Below, in pieces: positions 1 to 9,229 of a stretch of 64,000 bases of DNA. The translations under genes and the position numbers were made by a program. Origin of the DNA: Salinicoccus cyprini (lineage in GTDB: Bacteria; Bacillota; Bacilli; Staphylococcales; Salinicoccaceae); the NCBI RefSeq assembly GCF_007713705.1, contig NZ_VMSJ01000003.1:209542-273541 (forward strand), written 5' to 3'. How positions within the stretch are numbered: the first letter of the stretch is position 1; each line of letters starts with the position of its first letter. The notes under the pieces are model-generated. The model was not told where the DNA came from. It searched no databases and saw nothing but the letters and a program-made list of their open reading frames with translations.

Positions 1-1033
1 CCGATTCTATCATGTCGATATCCTCCATATCCTTGATGAAGGAAAATGCGATAGCGTCCGCATGCTGTGCCGCGAAGTCGAGGTCCTTATAATCCTTTTC
101 CGTCAGAACTGGCAGCTTGAAATCAAGATCAGGCAAGTTGATGCCCTTTTCGGTCTTGACCTTCACTCCGCCTTCCTTCACCGTGCGGGTGACTTCGCAT
201 ATGACGCCCTGATCGACCCTTTCCTGTGCTTTTGCTTCAATATGGCCGTCATCCATCTTGATGTTCTGCCCGACTTCGACTTTACCGATCATCTCCGGCA
301 CGGAAGTATTGAGTGCAATCTCGATATCTTTCGGCAGTGTCATCGATGTATCGCCTGAGAGCAGAAACCGTTCGCCGACATCAAGCTTCGGGCTGCGTTT
401 TGATGTCAGAAGGTGCATGGTTCTTATTTTCGGTCCGCTGATATCCATCAGAATCCGGCAGGACAGCCCGGTTTCATCCGCCGCCTTCCTGATGTTTTCG
501 ATCATGGCGGACCATACCGATGCATCATCATGCGCGCAGTTGATGCGTGCCATGTTCATGCCCGACTCCACCAGCTGCCTGACCAATTTATAGTTCTGCC
601 CCGCTTCAGACGGCATCGTCACAAGTACGCGTGTATCCCGGTCTTCATGGGCGGGCCCGAAAATCTCATCCGAATTTTTTCTGAGTGCCTGGTTACGCTC
701 GAGAAAAGAATCGGAGGAGCGGTAGTCGATATCCCCGACGTCTGCGTCTGCAATATAGCCGAGCGTGCGGACGACCGCATTCAGTGTGCCCATCACGTCC
801 GCTTCCAGGCGGCCGAGTGATGACAGCCCCCATGGAATGAGCTTTTCCTGCAAAGCCCGCATATCTTTTCTGCGAAATGCCATATAGTAGGCCAGATTTC
901 TGGCACTGTTACTGTACGCTTCCCTTATGCCGTCCCTGTTCCATTCACTGAAGAGGTCGTCCCCCTCCTGTCTGACCGATGCCCGGACATCCATGACTTC
1001 ATCGAGCAGCGGCTGTGCGTTCTTCCTGTCCAT
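1..1033 (-). CDS. Pyruvate kinase-like protein with N-terminal extension (partial, cut by left edge)
   Basis: About 344 N-terminal codons are present and the 3' part lies outside the window. ATG at 1033 follows GAGGTG. Residues 1 to about 135 form a helical extension absent from classical pyruvate kinase, with a WGLSSLGR motif. The barrel domain then begins at LVTMPSEAG, followed by MARINCAHDD (compare MNVARLNFSHG), MDISGPKIRT (compare LDTKGPEIRT) and KGINLPDLDF. Classical pyruvate kinase turns phosphoenolpyruvate and ADP into pyruvate and ATP. The altered motifs and extension place this in a divergent branch whose substrate is not certain from sequence. The catalytic lysine region and the C-terminal domain cannot be checked here. 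Confidence 0.82.
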   Translation of the reverse strand, partial: MDRKNAQPLLDEVMDVRASVRQEGDDLFSEWNRDGIREAYSNSARNLAYYMAFRRKDMRALQEKLIPWGLSSLGRLEADVMGTLNAVVRTLGYIADADVGDIDYRSSDSFLERNQALRKNSDEIFGPAHEDRDTRVLVTMPSEAGQNYKLVRQLVESGMNMARINCAHDDASVWSAMIENIRKAADETGLSCRILMDISGPKIRTMHLLTSKRSPKLDVGERFLLSGDTSMTLPKDIEIALNTSVPEMIGKVEVGQNIKMDDGHIEAKAQERVDQGVICEVTRTVKEGGVKVKTEKGINLPDLDFKLPVLTEKDYKDLDFAAQHADAIAFSFIKDMEDIDMIES

Positions 1034-1104
1034 CCGTTTCACCTCATTTGCATGATTTCTTCATAGTACAGTAGTCTATACCCGCTCAACGGAAATCTAC
1101 CATG

Positions 1105-1144
1105 ATAAAAAAGCGCCCTCGGACCATGAAAGGTCCGAAAGCGC
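1105..1144 (-). terminator. Intrinsic terminator of the 1151-1561 gene
   Basis: A 13-bp imperfect stem (1113-1125 with 1132-1144) is followed on the minus strand by a run of six T. It lies just after the stop codon of the small membrane protein gene and before the pyruvate-kinase-like gene. Confidence 0.8.
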
Positions 1145-1150
1145 CGAATT

Positions 1151-1561
1151 TTACATTCCCAGTCTGAACATCAGGTGCAGGGCTTCAAGGTAGCCGATAT
1201 GAAGGATCACCCACAGTGTGAATCCGATGTAGCCATAGAGTTCAAGATCCTGGACCGAAAGTGCCGACAGTATGAAATAGAGCAGTGTCGTCACTGCTCC
1301 GATTGTCACCATGCCGGGCATATAGAGGTTTTTCTTGTAGACGTACAACCATTTGAGCACCGTGGCCAGAATGACGGATACTGCCAGATGAAGCAATACC
1401 TCAAGAACGATGCCAAAGCTGCCGCCATAGACAAAATCCACATTCAGAAGCAGTGTCGCAAGTTCCATCTCTGCTGCAAATTCAACATACGCGCATACCA
1501 GTAAAAGCAGCATGCCGGAAATGACGCCGGTCACAAGACCGGATGTTATAATTTTTCCCAT
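1151..1561 (-). CDS. Four-helix integral membrane protein of unknown function
   Basis: 136 residues with about four predicted membrane helices (near residues 7-28, 46-67, 80-100 and 108-130) and a short YVYKKN cytoplasmic loop. ATG at 1561 follows AAGGAT. Upstream on the minus strand is an extended -10, TGCTATAAT (TATAAT at 1609-1614), 17 nt from a weak TTAAAT. It is transcribed alone, divergently from helD, and ends at its own terminator. I do not recognise the family and see no catalytic motif. Confidence 0.75.
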   Translation of the reverse strand: MGKIITSGLVTGVISGMLLLLVCAYVEFAAEMELATLLLNVDFVYGGSFGIVLEVLLHLAVSVILATVLKWLYVYKKNLYMPGMVTIGAVTTLLYFILSALSVQDLELYGYIGFTLWVILHIGYLEALHLMFRLGM

Positions 1562-1695
1562 GGTCGCTATCCTTTAGCAATGATTATTTCCGTTATTTTC
1601 ACACTTCCATTATAGCATATGGCATATCTGAATTTAAGTCTGTTAAAAATGCATGAATGCATATATGATAAGTGTCAGGTCAAAGGAGGATCCCA

Positions 1696-3768
1696 ATGCA
1701 AATTCTATCATTTGAAGAGGAAGCCAGGCATCTCGGCTTCATCACAGATTTCCTGAAAGTATTCAGAGCCGATCTCGAGATGAGACAGGGCCGCACCGCA
1801 GAGGGCATCGTCGGCACAAGATACGAGATCAACGAAAACATCTCGAATGCCATCGACTTTGAAGACGGCAACGTCATGGAATTCGTGCAGATGCTGCCGG
1901 AGATCAGAACGACTGAAATGAACTTCAACTATATTCATACAATGCTCGAACGGACGAAACGCATGATTCCAAAGCCGTATTTCGGCAAGATCACTGTCGA
2001 TGGCGAAGCGATCTATATCGGTACCGGCACAATCAAGAACAAGGATAATGACATCCTGATCTATGACTGGCGGACCCCTGTTGCGAGCCTGTTCTATGAG
2101 AACCGGACCGGTGATCTGTCATATATCATCCCTGACGGCAGCAGAATCGATGCCACCGTCGAACAGAGGCGGCAGTTCATCATCGAAGACGGCACGCTCG
2201 TCAACATGTTCGACAGCGACATGTATATCGGTGATGAAATTCTCCAGAACATGATCACCGACTCATCACAGTCCCGGCTGAAGAATATCGTTTCGACCAT
2301 CCAGCAGGAGCAGAATGACATCATACGGCTGCCCCTCTCTAGGGACACCCTTGTATACGGTCCACCGGGCAGCGGGAAGACATCCCTTGCGATGCAGCGG
2401 ATCGCCTACCTTCTGTACCAGCACAAGAACACGCTCAACCCTGAAAATATACTGCTCGTATCCCCCAATGAAGTATTCAACGACTACTTGTCGGACGTAC
2501 TGCCGGAGCTCGGCGAGAACCATGTCAAAAATACGACATTCTATCGTCTGCTGTCGCGCTTCCCCTACTTCAAAGGCAGAAACTTCGAGCACGTCTATGA
2601 GAACATACGCCGCCTGAGGGAGAGCGACTCCGGTCACGCCATATACGAATATAAAAATTCAATCGACTACTTCAGCACCCTTCATCAGTTCATCCAGTCG
2701 CTCGGTGAAGCGGGCATGGAATTCAGAAACCTCGTCGGAGAGAATGGCATGTTCTATACAAAGGAGGGGCTTGCCCACATCTTCTACAATGAACTCTCCG
2801 CCCATCCGGTCCGCAGAAGGCTCGCCAAGATGCAGGAGCGTCTGCTGTCCCGCTACACCGAGGAAATCAGAAGGCTGACGGAGGAACGGTTCAAAGCACT
2901 GCATGAGACAAACACGTACATCGGGGAAGAGAACGAACTGAAGAAGGAAGCACATGAATATGCGAAAAAGCAGCTTAGAGTGGTCCACCGTCAGATCTCA
3001 CTCTTCCGTTTCGTCCATTTCGAGAAGCTGTACCTGAATTCGATTGGCGACAGGAAGTTCCGCAACCAGACGGTGCGTTCGATCAAGGAGAACGACTTTA
3101 AATATGAAGACATTGCACCGCTTCTATATCTCTATATCCATGTGCTCGGCAGGACGGACAGGCAGATCCAGCACGTGCTCATCGACGAAGTGCAGGATTA
3201 TTCCAATATCCAGTACTATGTGATGCGCCATTTCTACCACAAGGCGACATTCACAAGCCTCGGAGACCCGAATCAGCAGATCCATCCGGGGAGGAAGGAC
3301 CCGCTCATCGCACGTGACCATACGGAGAAGAGATTGGAACAGTCGTACCGTTCCACCAACCAGATCAACGCTTTTCTGAACAGCATCATCCCAGGGTCCA
3401 TAAAATCCGTATCGGTCGATGGGGATGAGGTGCAGAAGATACGTACAGATGACGAAATCGAATACGTCAAGGCACTGCTCCGTAATGATGAGCATCCGCA
3501 GGTGGCCATCATTACACCGACGCGGGCAGCAGCAGACGCCTACTACAAGGCGCTGGAATCGGAATTCCCGCAGATCAAGAACCTCGGGGAGACGGATACA
3601 CTCTACAACCAGTCGTTCATTGTCCTGCCCTACTATCTGTCGAAAGGGTTCGAATACAATACGGTCATCCTGACCAGCGCGCATGATTATGCGGATTCAA
3701 AGCATATCCTCTATGTACTCGCATCCCGCGCTACACGGCATCTCCATCTGCTGAATCCGGAAAGTTAG
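1696..3768 (+). CDS. helD: HelD-family RNA polymerase recycling ATPase (UvrD-like superfamily 1)
   Basis: 690 residues. HelD proteins use ATP to strip RNA polymerase from DNA or nucleic acid after transcription. Visible motifs are the Walker A GPPGSGKTS near residue 222, the Walker B-like LIDEVQDYS near residue 496, the motif IV-type EQSYRSTNQI, and the C-terminal motif VI-type VLASRATRHL. The N-terminal ~170 residues hold the HelD-specific arm with YDWRTPVASLFYE. The ATG at 1696 is preferred because AAAGGAGG lies 5-7 nt upstream; a start eight codons earlier has no ribosome binding site. It is somewhat shorter than B. subtilis HelD (774 aa), as in staphylococcal relatives. The gene is monocistronic. 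Confidence 0.88.
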   Translation: MQILSFEEEARHLGFITDFLKVFRADLEMRQGRTAEGIVGTRYEINENISNAIDFEDGNVMEFVQMLPEIRTTEMNFNYIHTMLERTKRMIPKPYFGKITVDGEAIYIGTGTIKNKDNDILIYDWRTPVASLFYENRTGDLSYIIPDGSRIDATVEQRRQFIIEDGTLVNMFDSDMYIGDEILQNMITDSSQSRLKNIVSTIQQEQNDIIRLPLSRDTLVYGPPGSGKTSLAMQRIAYLLYQHKNTLNPENILLVSPNEVFNDYLSDVLPELGENHVKNTTFYRLLSRFPYFKGRNFEHVYENIRRLRESDSGHAIYEYKNSIDYFSTLHQFIQSLGEAGMEFRNLVGENGMFYTKEGLAHIFYNELSAHPVRRRLAKMQERLLSRYTEEIRRLTEERFKALHETNTYIGEENELKKEAHEYAKKQLRVVHRQISLFRFVHFEKLYLNSIGDRKFRNQTVRSIKENDFKYEDIAPLLYLYIHVLGRTDRQIQHVLIDEVQDYSNIQYYVMRHFYHKATFTSLGDPNQQIHPGRKDPLIARDHTEKRLEQSYRSTNQINAFLNSIIPGSIKSVSVDGDEVQKIRTDDEIEYVKALLRNDEHPQVAIITPTRAAADAYYKALESEFPQIKNLGETDTLYNQSFIVLPYYLSKGFEYNTVILTSAHDYADSKHILYVLASRATRHLHLLNPES

Positions 3769-3788
3769 AAATATCCAATATATCCTAC

Positions 3789-3817
3789 TTTACAAGTATG
3801 TTTTAATCCATTATAAT
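3789..3817 (+). promoter_or_regulatory. Sigma-A promoter of tcyP
   Basis: TTTACA (3789-3794), a 17-nt spacer and perfect TATAAT (3812-3817), 38 bp upstream of the tcyP start codon, which is preceded by AAAGGAG. Confidence 0.8.
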
Positions 3818-3854
3818 AGTTCTACTTGATTACAAATTCAAAGGAGATAACATA

Positions 3855-5246
3855 ATGGATGCATTACTTGTCATAATCAACCTCATTGCATTCCTGCTGC
3901 TGATCGGTGCACTCGTTGTGCTGAAGCGCCGGAATGTGAAATTTTCCTACCGTGTAATGATCGGGCTGCTGATCGGGCTCGTATTCGGTGCAGCACTGCA
4001 GCTCATCTACGGCGTTGAAAACACCGTCATTACAACTACGATGGACTGGGTCGCCATCGTCGGCAGCGGATTCGTCAGACTGCTGCAGATGATCGTCATG
4101 CCGCTGATCTTCATCTCGATCCTGAGTGCTTTTGCGAAAATGGACATCCAGGAGAAATTCCTGAAATCCGGTCTCAAGATCATCGGTATCCTGCTCGGCA
4201 CAACAGCCATCGCCGCTGCGATCGGCATCACTACAGCACTCGTCTTCAATCTGGATGCTTCCAGCCTGAACCTGGGTGAAGCGGAAAACGAACGTGCACT
4301 GTCACTGGAAAGCACTGCTTCCGAAGTACAGGATCAGACACTGCCACAGCAGCTCGTTTCCCTGCTGCCGGCCAATCCGTTCCTTGACTTCACCGGAGAT
4401 CGTGCAACTTCCACGATTGCTGTCGTATTCTTCGCCATATTCCTTGGCGTAAGCTTCGTCCGTCTCATGCAACGCAACCCGGAAAGTGGCGACAAGATCA
4501 GACAGGGTCTCATTGCCCTGAACGACTGGGTCATGCAGCTTGTCAAACTGGTACTGGCTCTGACACCATATGGTATCCTTGCCATCATGACATCCACCGT
4601 CGCAACAAGTGATTTCCAGGCCATCTACGATCTTGGACTGTTCGTCATTGCTTCCTACGCAGCACTGATCACGATGTACATCATCCACCTGCTGCTGATC
4701 TCACTCACGGGACTGAATCCGGTGCAGTACTTCAAGAAAACATCCGAAGCACTGCTGTTTGCCTTCACTTCCCGCTCGAGTGCAGGTACACTGCCACTCA
4801 ACATACAGACGCAGCGTACTAGACTTGGCATTCCTGCAAGCATCGCCAACTTCTCAGGCAGCTTCGGGCTGTCCATCGGACAGAACGGCTGCGCAGGCAT
4901 CTACCCAGCAATGCTCGGCATCATGATTGCCCCGGCCGCCGGTGTTGAAATCAACGCGCAGTTCATCCTGACACTGATCGCTGTGACCGTCATTGCTTCA
5001 CTCGGTATTGCAGGTGTTGGTGGCGGTGCAACATTTGCAGCCATTATCGTCCTGTCCACGATGAATCTGCCGGTCGCACTGGCCGCTGTCCTCATCTCCA
5101 TCGAACCACTGATCGACATGGGCAGAACCGCACTCAATGTCAACGGTTCAATGACAGCAGGCACCATTACTGCCAAAACGAACGGCACACTGGACAAGAG
5201 CGTATATAATGATGAAAACTATGGTGAGCTTGCAGCAGAAGCATAA
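3855..5246 (+). CDS. tcyP: L-cystine:cation symporter TcyP (DAACS family)
   Basis: 463 residues, the same length as B. subtilis TcyP. Dicarboxylate/amino acid:cation symporters import substrate with Na+ or H+; the TcyP branch takes up L-cystine. Multiple membrane helices are evident. The family signature regions are present: RLLQMIVMPLIFISIL near residue 78, the serine-rich FTSRSSAGTLPLN re-entrant loop near residue 307, and GQNGCAGIYPAMLGIM near residue 342. ATG at 3855 follows AAAGGAGATAAC. It has its own strong promoter and a terminator directly after the stop, so it is a single-gene unit. Control by CymR would be expected in this group, but I could not identify a convincing operator. Confidence 0.9.
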   Translation: MDALLVIINLIAFLLLIGALVVLKRRNVKFSYRVMIGLLIGLVFGAALQLIYGVENTVITTTMDWVAIVGSGFVRLLQMIVMPLIFISILSAFAKMDIQEKFLKSGLKIIGILLGTTAIAAAIGITTALVFNLDASSLNLGEAENERALSLESTASEVQDQTLPQQLVSLLPANPFLDFTGDRATSTIAVVFFAIFLGVSFVRLMQRNPESGDKIRQGLIALNDWVMQLVKLVLALTPYGILAIMTSTVATSDFQAIYDLGLFVIASYAALITMYIIHLLLISLTGLNPVQYFKKTSEALLFAFTSRSSAGTLPLNIQTQRTRLGIPASIANFSGSFGLSIGQNGCAGIYPAMLGIMIAPAAGVEINAQFILTLIAVTVIASLGIAGVGGGATFAAIIVLSTMNLPVALAAVLISIEPLIDMGRTALNVNGSMTAGTITAKTNGTLDKSVYNDENYGELAAEA

Positions 5247-5252
5247 TATCAG

Positions 5253-5283
5253 CCGGTACCCTTATGGTACCGGTTTTTCTTTT
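5253..5283 (+). terminator. Intrinsic terminator of tcyP
   Basis: 8-bp stem CCGGTACC/GGTACCGG with loop CTTAT, followed by TTTTTCTTTT. Confidence 0.9.
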
Positions 5284-5622
5284 GAAATTTTTTAATCTTT
5301 AATTTCAAAAAATATTACTTCTAATTTGTGATTGTATTACAGAAGAAACACTTCTTTGACATAGCCGCCTTCCCCTATCCCCCTACCGTCTCCACTGAGA
5401 AGAAGATTCAACCGCAATGATACCAACGATATGGCTTATGTTCACTTTTTATCAAAAGTATCCTTAATCCTTGCTGCTCCTCCATTTTAATGCGTTATGC
5501 ATTGAACACTTAAAAATAAATTACTGATTATTACTACTTCTCCATAGCATTTCACTTCTTCTTTGATATAATGTAGTCATAAATGAATATTCACAATATT
5601 ATATATGAACGGGGGATGTAGC
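5284..5622 (+). promoter_or_regulatory. Gene-free interval with extended -10 promoter of the sugar ABC operon
   Basis: 339 bp without a credible gene. The only clear element is an extended -10, TGATATAAT (TATAAT at 5567-5572), about 50 bp upstream of the lipoprotein gene. The -35 region is weak, which suggests an activator or reliance on the extended -10. No cre-like (CcpA) site was found by eye. The rest is AT-rich sequence with no repeat or RNA element that I recognise. Confidence 0.5.
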
Positions 5623-6984
5623 ATGAAGAAATATTTACTGCTTATTGTCATGTCGATACTACTGCTGAGCGCCTGTGGTGGTTTTCAGATTGGAGGCGGT
5701 TCTGAGGAGCCGGCTTCTACGGAGACCGACAATGCTTCAGGGGATACTGCTGACAGCGGCTCCGAAGCATCTGGAAGCGGAGAAAAGATTACACTTGATT
5801 TCTGGACTTTCTGGGGCTCAGAACAAAGACGCCCAATCGTCGATCAGATCATAGAGGACTTCAATAATTCCCAGGAGGAAATAGAAGTCCAGCATACTTA
5901 CGTGCCTTGGGGAGACATCTGGACGAAGAACCTTGCGGCCATTGCTGCAGGAGATCCGCCCGATGTCATCATCAACGACATCAACACGGTGAAGCTGAGA
6001 GCCCAGGAAGGACAGATGGAGCCACTCACAGAATTCGTCGATGAAGAGGTGCAGAACCGCTTCTACGATCAGATGGCAGAAGCGACGATGGTCGACGGCG
6101 AAATGTATGCCCTGCCTTTCAACACCGACACGCAGATTCTTTTCTACAACAAGGATCTGTTCGAAGAGGCGGGACTTGATCCTGAAGACCCACCATCCAC
6201 ATGGGCAGAGATGGAAGAATATGCTGCTGCACTTGATGTGCAGGAAGGGGAAAGCTACGAAACCATCGGATTCTACCCGCTTATCGGCCCGGGTTCCGAT
6301 CTATGGATGCTGAATGCCCTGGGTGAAAACTACATCGATGAGGAAGGCAATGTATCCATCGATACTGAGCCTGTCCACGATACATTCAACTGGATACTCG
6401 AACAGAAGAATAAATACGGCGAAAATACGATCACGTCCATCAATTCGCAGTTTGAAAATGCCCAGCAGGATCCATTCATGGCGGGCAATATCGCGATGAT
6501 GGTACAGAATGCCAACTACTATGTACAACTCAGGGACTTCGGGCAGGATCTGAACTTCGGAGTGGCACCACTGCCTGAGAAGGAAGAAGGCAATGGCCAT
6601 ACATCATGGGGTGGCGGATTTGTAGCTGAAGTGCCGAGCGGCGCCAAAAATCCGGAAGCTTCCTACCAGTTCATCGAATTCCTGACAAACCATGATACAC
6701 AGCTCTACTGGGCGGAAAACAACTTCGACCTTGTCGCAAACCAGGAAGCTGCCATGGCTGCAGCTGAAAGCGAAGAATTCAGCGAAGCCGGCCAGGAAGT
6801 CTATTCACTTATGGTCGAGAACATGGATAATACACTGCTGACACCACAGCCGCTCGTTGCACCGGATTACGCCAGCACCATCAACCCGACCTTCGAATCC
6901 ATCATCAGTGAAGACACCACAGTCGAAGCAGGACTCGAAAAGGCGCAGTCCGACCTTGAACGCATAGTCGAAAACAACAGATAG
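5623..6984 (+). CDS. Sugar ABC transporter substrate-binding lipoprotein (CUT1, MalE type)
   Basis: 453 residues. ATG at 5623 follows GGGGGA; an in-frame ATG six codons earlier has no ribosome binding site. The signal peptide ends at the lipobox LLSAC, so the protein should be anchored as a lipoprotein on the outer face. An S/G/E-rich linker (to about residue 45) leads to a family 1 extracellular solute-binding domain, with DFWTFWGSE near the start of the mature domain and YNKDLFEEAGLDPEDPP in the middle. Two CUT1-type permease genes follow within 8 and 4 bp. No ATPase gene is present. The sugar bound cannot be told from sequence; an oligosaccharide is usual for CUT1 systems. Confidence 0.88.
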   Translation: MKKYLLLIVMSILLLSACGGFQIGGGSEEPASTETDNASGDTADSGSEASGSGEKITLDFWTFWGSEQRRPIVDQIIEDFNNSQEEIEVQHTYVPWGDIWTKNLAAIAAGDPPDVIINDINTVKLRAQEGQMEPLTEFVDEEVQNRFYDQMAEATMVDGEMYALPFNTDTQILFYNKDLFEEAGLDPEDPPSTWAEMEEYAAALDVQEGESYETIGFYPLIGPGSDLWMLNALGENYIDEEGNVSIDTEPVHDTFNWILEQKNKYGENTITSINSQFENAQQDPFMAGNIAMMVQNANYYVQLRDFGQDLNFGVAPLPEKEEGNGHTSWGGGFVAEVPSGAKNPEASYQFIEFLTNHDTQLYWAENNFDLVANQEAAMAAAESEEFSEAGQEVYSLMVENMDNTLLTPQPLVAPDYASTINPTFESIISEDTTVEAGLEKAQSDLERIVENNR

Positions 6985-6992
6985 GTGATTTC

Positions 6993-7880
6993 ATGTATAA
7001 AAAGAAAGAGAATCTGTATGGGTACTTGTTCATACTGCCATGGATCATCGGTTTTGTGGGGCTGACACTCGGCCCCCTCCTTTTTTCTCTATATGGCAGT
7101 TTTACAAACTACAATGTAACCTCACAGATGGATTTTATCGGTTTCCAGAACTACAAGGAACTCTTCATGTATGACGACCTGTTCTGGACATCACTCTATA
7201 ATACGATGTACTTCGTCATCTTCTCGGTTCCGCTGACTACAATGATCGCCATACTGATATCGACTCTGATGAACCAGAATATCCGTGGCATGAGGGTGTT
7301 CCGCACCATCTACTACCTGCCGGCCATACTGTCCGGTGTCGGTGTCTACCTGCTGTGGATGCAGCTGCTCGACCCGTCTACAGGACTGGTCAACCAGTTT
7401 CTCGGCCTATTCGGCATCGAAGGCCCAAACTGGCTGTTCGACCCCGAATGGTCTAAGCCGTCCCTTATCATCATGAAGCTCTGGAGTGCCGGTGGCAGCA
7501 TGCTGCTGTATCTTGCCGCTATGCAGGGCGTATCAAAAGCACTCTATGAGGCGGCCATCATGGATGGCGCTTCCCGTGTGCAGATGTTCTTCAAGATTAC
7601 GCTGCCCATGATCACACCGATCATCTTTTTCGATATCGTCACCAGCACAATCGGTGCTTTCCAGATATTCCAGGAAGCCTATGTAATGAGCTCCGACAAC
7701 TCCGGCGCACCGCAGAACTCGCTCCTGTTCTACAATCTTTACATGTGGATCAACGCCTTCAACCTATTTGATATGGGATATGCGATGGCGATGTCGTGGA
7801 TACTGTTCATCATCGTACTCGTCCTGACCATCATCAATTTCTGGTTGGCCAGACGCTGGGTGCACTATGAGGGGGAATGA
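6993..7880 (+). CDS. Sugar ABC transporter permease (MalF/UgpA type)
   Basis: 295 residues and six predicted membrane helices. The inner-membrane-component signature EAAIMDGASRVQMFFKITLP, which docks onto the ATPase, lies near residue 188. The gene starts 8 bp after the binding-protein gene and ends 4 bp before the second permease gene, so the three are co-transcribed. The partner ATPase is not encoded here; the only CUT1-type ATPase in the window is the ugpC product at 33589-34704. Confidence 0.9.
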   Translation: MYKKKENLYGYLFILPWIIGFVGLTLGPLLFSLYGSFTNYNVTSQMDFIGFQNYKELFMYDDLFWTSLYNTMYFVIFSVPLTTMIAILISTLMNQNIRGMRVFRTIYYLPAILSGVGVYLLWMQLLDPSTGLVNQFLGLFGIEGPNWLFDPEWSKPSLIIMKLWSAGGSMLLYLAAMQGVSKALYEAAIMDGASRVQMFFKITLPMITPIIFFDIVTSTIGAFQIFQEAYVMSSDNSGAPQNSLLFYNLYMWINAFNLFDMGYAMAMSWILFIIVLVLTIINFWLARRWVHYEGE

Positions 7881-7884
7881 CTGA

Positions 7885-8727
7885 ATGTACAACTCCAATA
7901 AGATGAAGTTCTGGAGATCTTTCAACTTCGTTCTTCTCATCGTCGGCAGCCTGTTCATGGTTGCACCGCTGTTCTGGATGGTTTCCATATCACTGAAGTC
8001 GATGGAGGAGATCTATCGCGGGGAATTCACTTTCATCCCCCAGGATATACATTTTTCGAACTTTGTCGACATATTCCAGGCGGCACCATTCCTGACCTAT
8101 TTCGTCAATACTTCCGTCATTACCGTATTTGTGGTACTGGCCAATGTTTTCGTCAATGCCTTCATTGCGTACGGCTTTGCGAAAATAAGCTTCAAAGGCC
8201 GGGACAAACTGTTCATTCTTGTTCTGTCGACCATGATGCTGCCGGGATTCATTACACTGATTCCCCAATACGTCATATTCGCAAAACTGGGACTGGTGAA
8301 CACATACTATCCATTGGTTCTGCCTTCATTCTTCGGCAGTGCGTTCAACATATTCCTGCTGCGTCAGTTCTTCAAAAGTGTACCGAACAGCATGATCGAA
8401 GCCGCCAGGATGGAAGGTGCCAACCACTTCCATATATTTTTCAAGATTGCCCTGCCGATGATCAAGCCGGCACTGTTTACAGTCGCAATATTCTCATTCA
8501 ATGGCGTGTGGAACGACTTCCTCGGCCCACTGCTCTACTTGAATGACGAGTCACTGTATACACTGCAGCTCGGTCTGCAAGTATTCAAGGAGCAGTCGAG
8601 TACACAATGGAACTATCTGATGGCCGGTTCACTGCTCGTCCTTCTGCCTGTCATACTTCTGTTCTTCTTTTTCCAGAAGTATTTCATCCAGGGGTCGAAC
8701 ATACTCGGTCAGACGGAAGACAAATAG
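7885..8727 (+). CDS. Sugar ABC transporter permease (MalG/UgpE type)
   Basis: 280 residues with six predicted helices. The permease loop EAARMEGANHFHIFFKIALP sits near residue 173. It is the last gene of the importer operon, followed at once by a strong terminator. It pairs with the upstream MalF-type permease to form the membrane channel. ATG at 7885 lies 4 bp after the previous stop, with GAGGGGGAATGA as ribosome binding site inside the preceding gene. Confidence 0.9.
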   Translation: MYNSNKMKFWRSFNFVLLIVGSLFMVAPLFWMVSISLKSMEEIYRGEFTFIPQDIHFSNFVDIFQAAPFLTYFVNTSVITVFVVLANVFVNAFIAYGFAKISFKGRDKLFILVLSTMMLPGFITLIPQYVIFAKLGLVNTYYPLVLPSFFGSAFNIFLLRQFFKSVPNSMIEAARMEGANHFHIFFKIALPMIKPALFTVAIFSFNGVWNDFLGPLLYLNDESLYTLQLGLQVFKEQSSTQWNYLMAGSLLVLLPVILLFFFFQKYFIQGSNILGQTEDK

Positions 8728-8753
8728 AACGCCCATGGGCGTTCTATTTTTTT
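8724..8753 (+). terminator. Intrinsic terminator of the sugar ABC operon
   Basis: Palindrome of 20 nt (8726-8745, AGAACGCC arms) followed by ATTTTTTT. Confidence 0.92.
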
Positions 8754-8785
8754 GTTATACTGGAGGAAAAATGAGGAGATAGATC

Positions 8786-9181
8786 ATGAAATCAATGAAC
8801 CCGTTTCTGACGTTCCAAGGCCGTGCTGAAGAGGCGCTCGGCTACTACACTGAAACTTTCAAGGATGCAGAAGTGCTGCTGCTGCAGAAATACGATGCCG
8901 GTACGCCTGAACTTGAGGGCAAAGTGGTCCAGGGGGCCATAAGAATCCACGATCAGCTCATCAGAGTGATGGACAGCCAGGTGCCACAGGAGTCCACCTT
9001 CACACCGAGCATGTCATTCTTCATTGAATGCGAAACATTCCAGGAGATGGAAATGTACTATCGTAAGCTGAAAACCAGGGGTGCCATCCATATGCCGCTC
9101 GATGACTACGGATTCTCCAGGCAGTTCGCCTGGATACAGGACCAGTTCGGCGTCACATGGCAACTGAATCTATCCCAATAA
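8786..9181 (+). CDS. VOC-family protein (PhnB/YjdN-like)
   Basis: 131 residues. The N-terminal FLTFQGRAEEALGYYTETF and C-terminal FAWIQDQFGVTWQLNL match the PhnB-like branch of the vicinal oxygen chelate fold, paired beta-alpha-beta-beta-beta modules that often bind a metal or small ligand. The catalytic activity of most members is unknown, and the old name '3-demethylubiquinone methyltransferase' is misleading. ATG at 8786 follows GAGGAGATAGATC. A single-gene unit. Confidence 0.82.
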   Translation: MKSMNPFLTFQGRAEEALGYYTETFKDAEVLLLQKYDAGTPELEGKVVQGAIRIHDQLIRVMDSQVPQESTFTPSMSFFIECETFQEMEMYYRKLKTRGAIHMPLDDYGFSRQFAWIQDQFGVTWQLNLSQ

Positions 9182-9183
9182 AA

Positions 9184-9219
9184 AATGACCATCCCTCTTC
9201 TGTTTCAGGGATGGTCATT
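9184..9219 (-). terminator. Intrinsic terminator (strong on minus strand, weak on plus)
   Basis: 13-bp perfect stem (9184-9196 with 9207-9219) and a 10-nt loop. On the minus strand it is followed by TTTTTTATT, so it mainly ends the 45-aa gene. On the plus strand, after the VOC gene, the T tract is poor. Confidence 0.8.
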
Positions 9220-9229
9220 CATATGGGTT

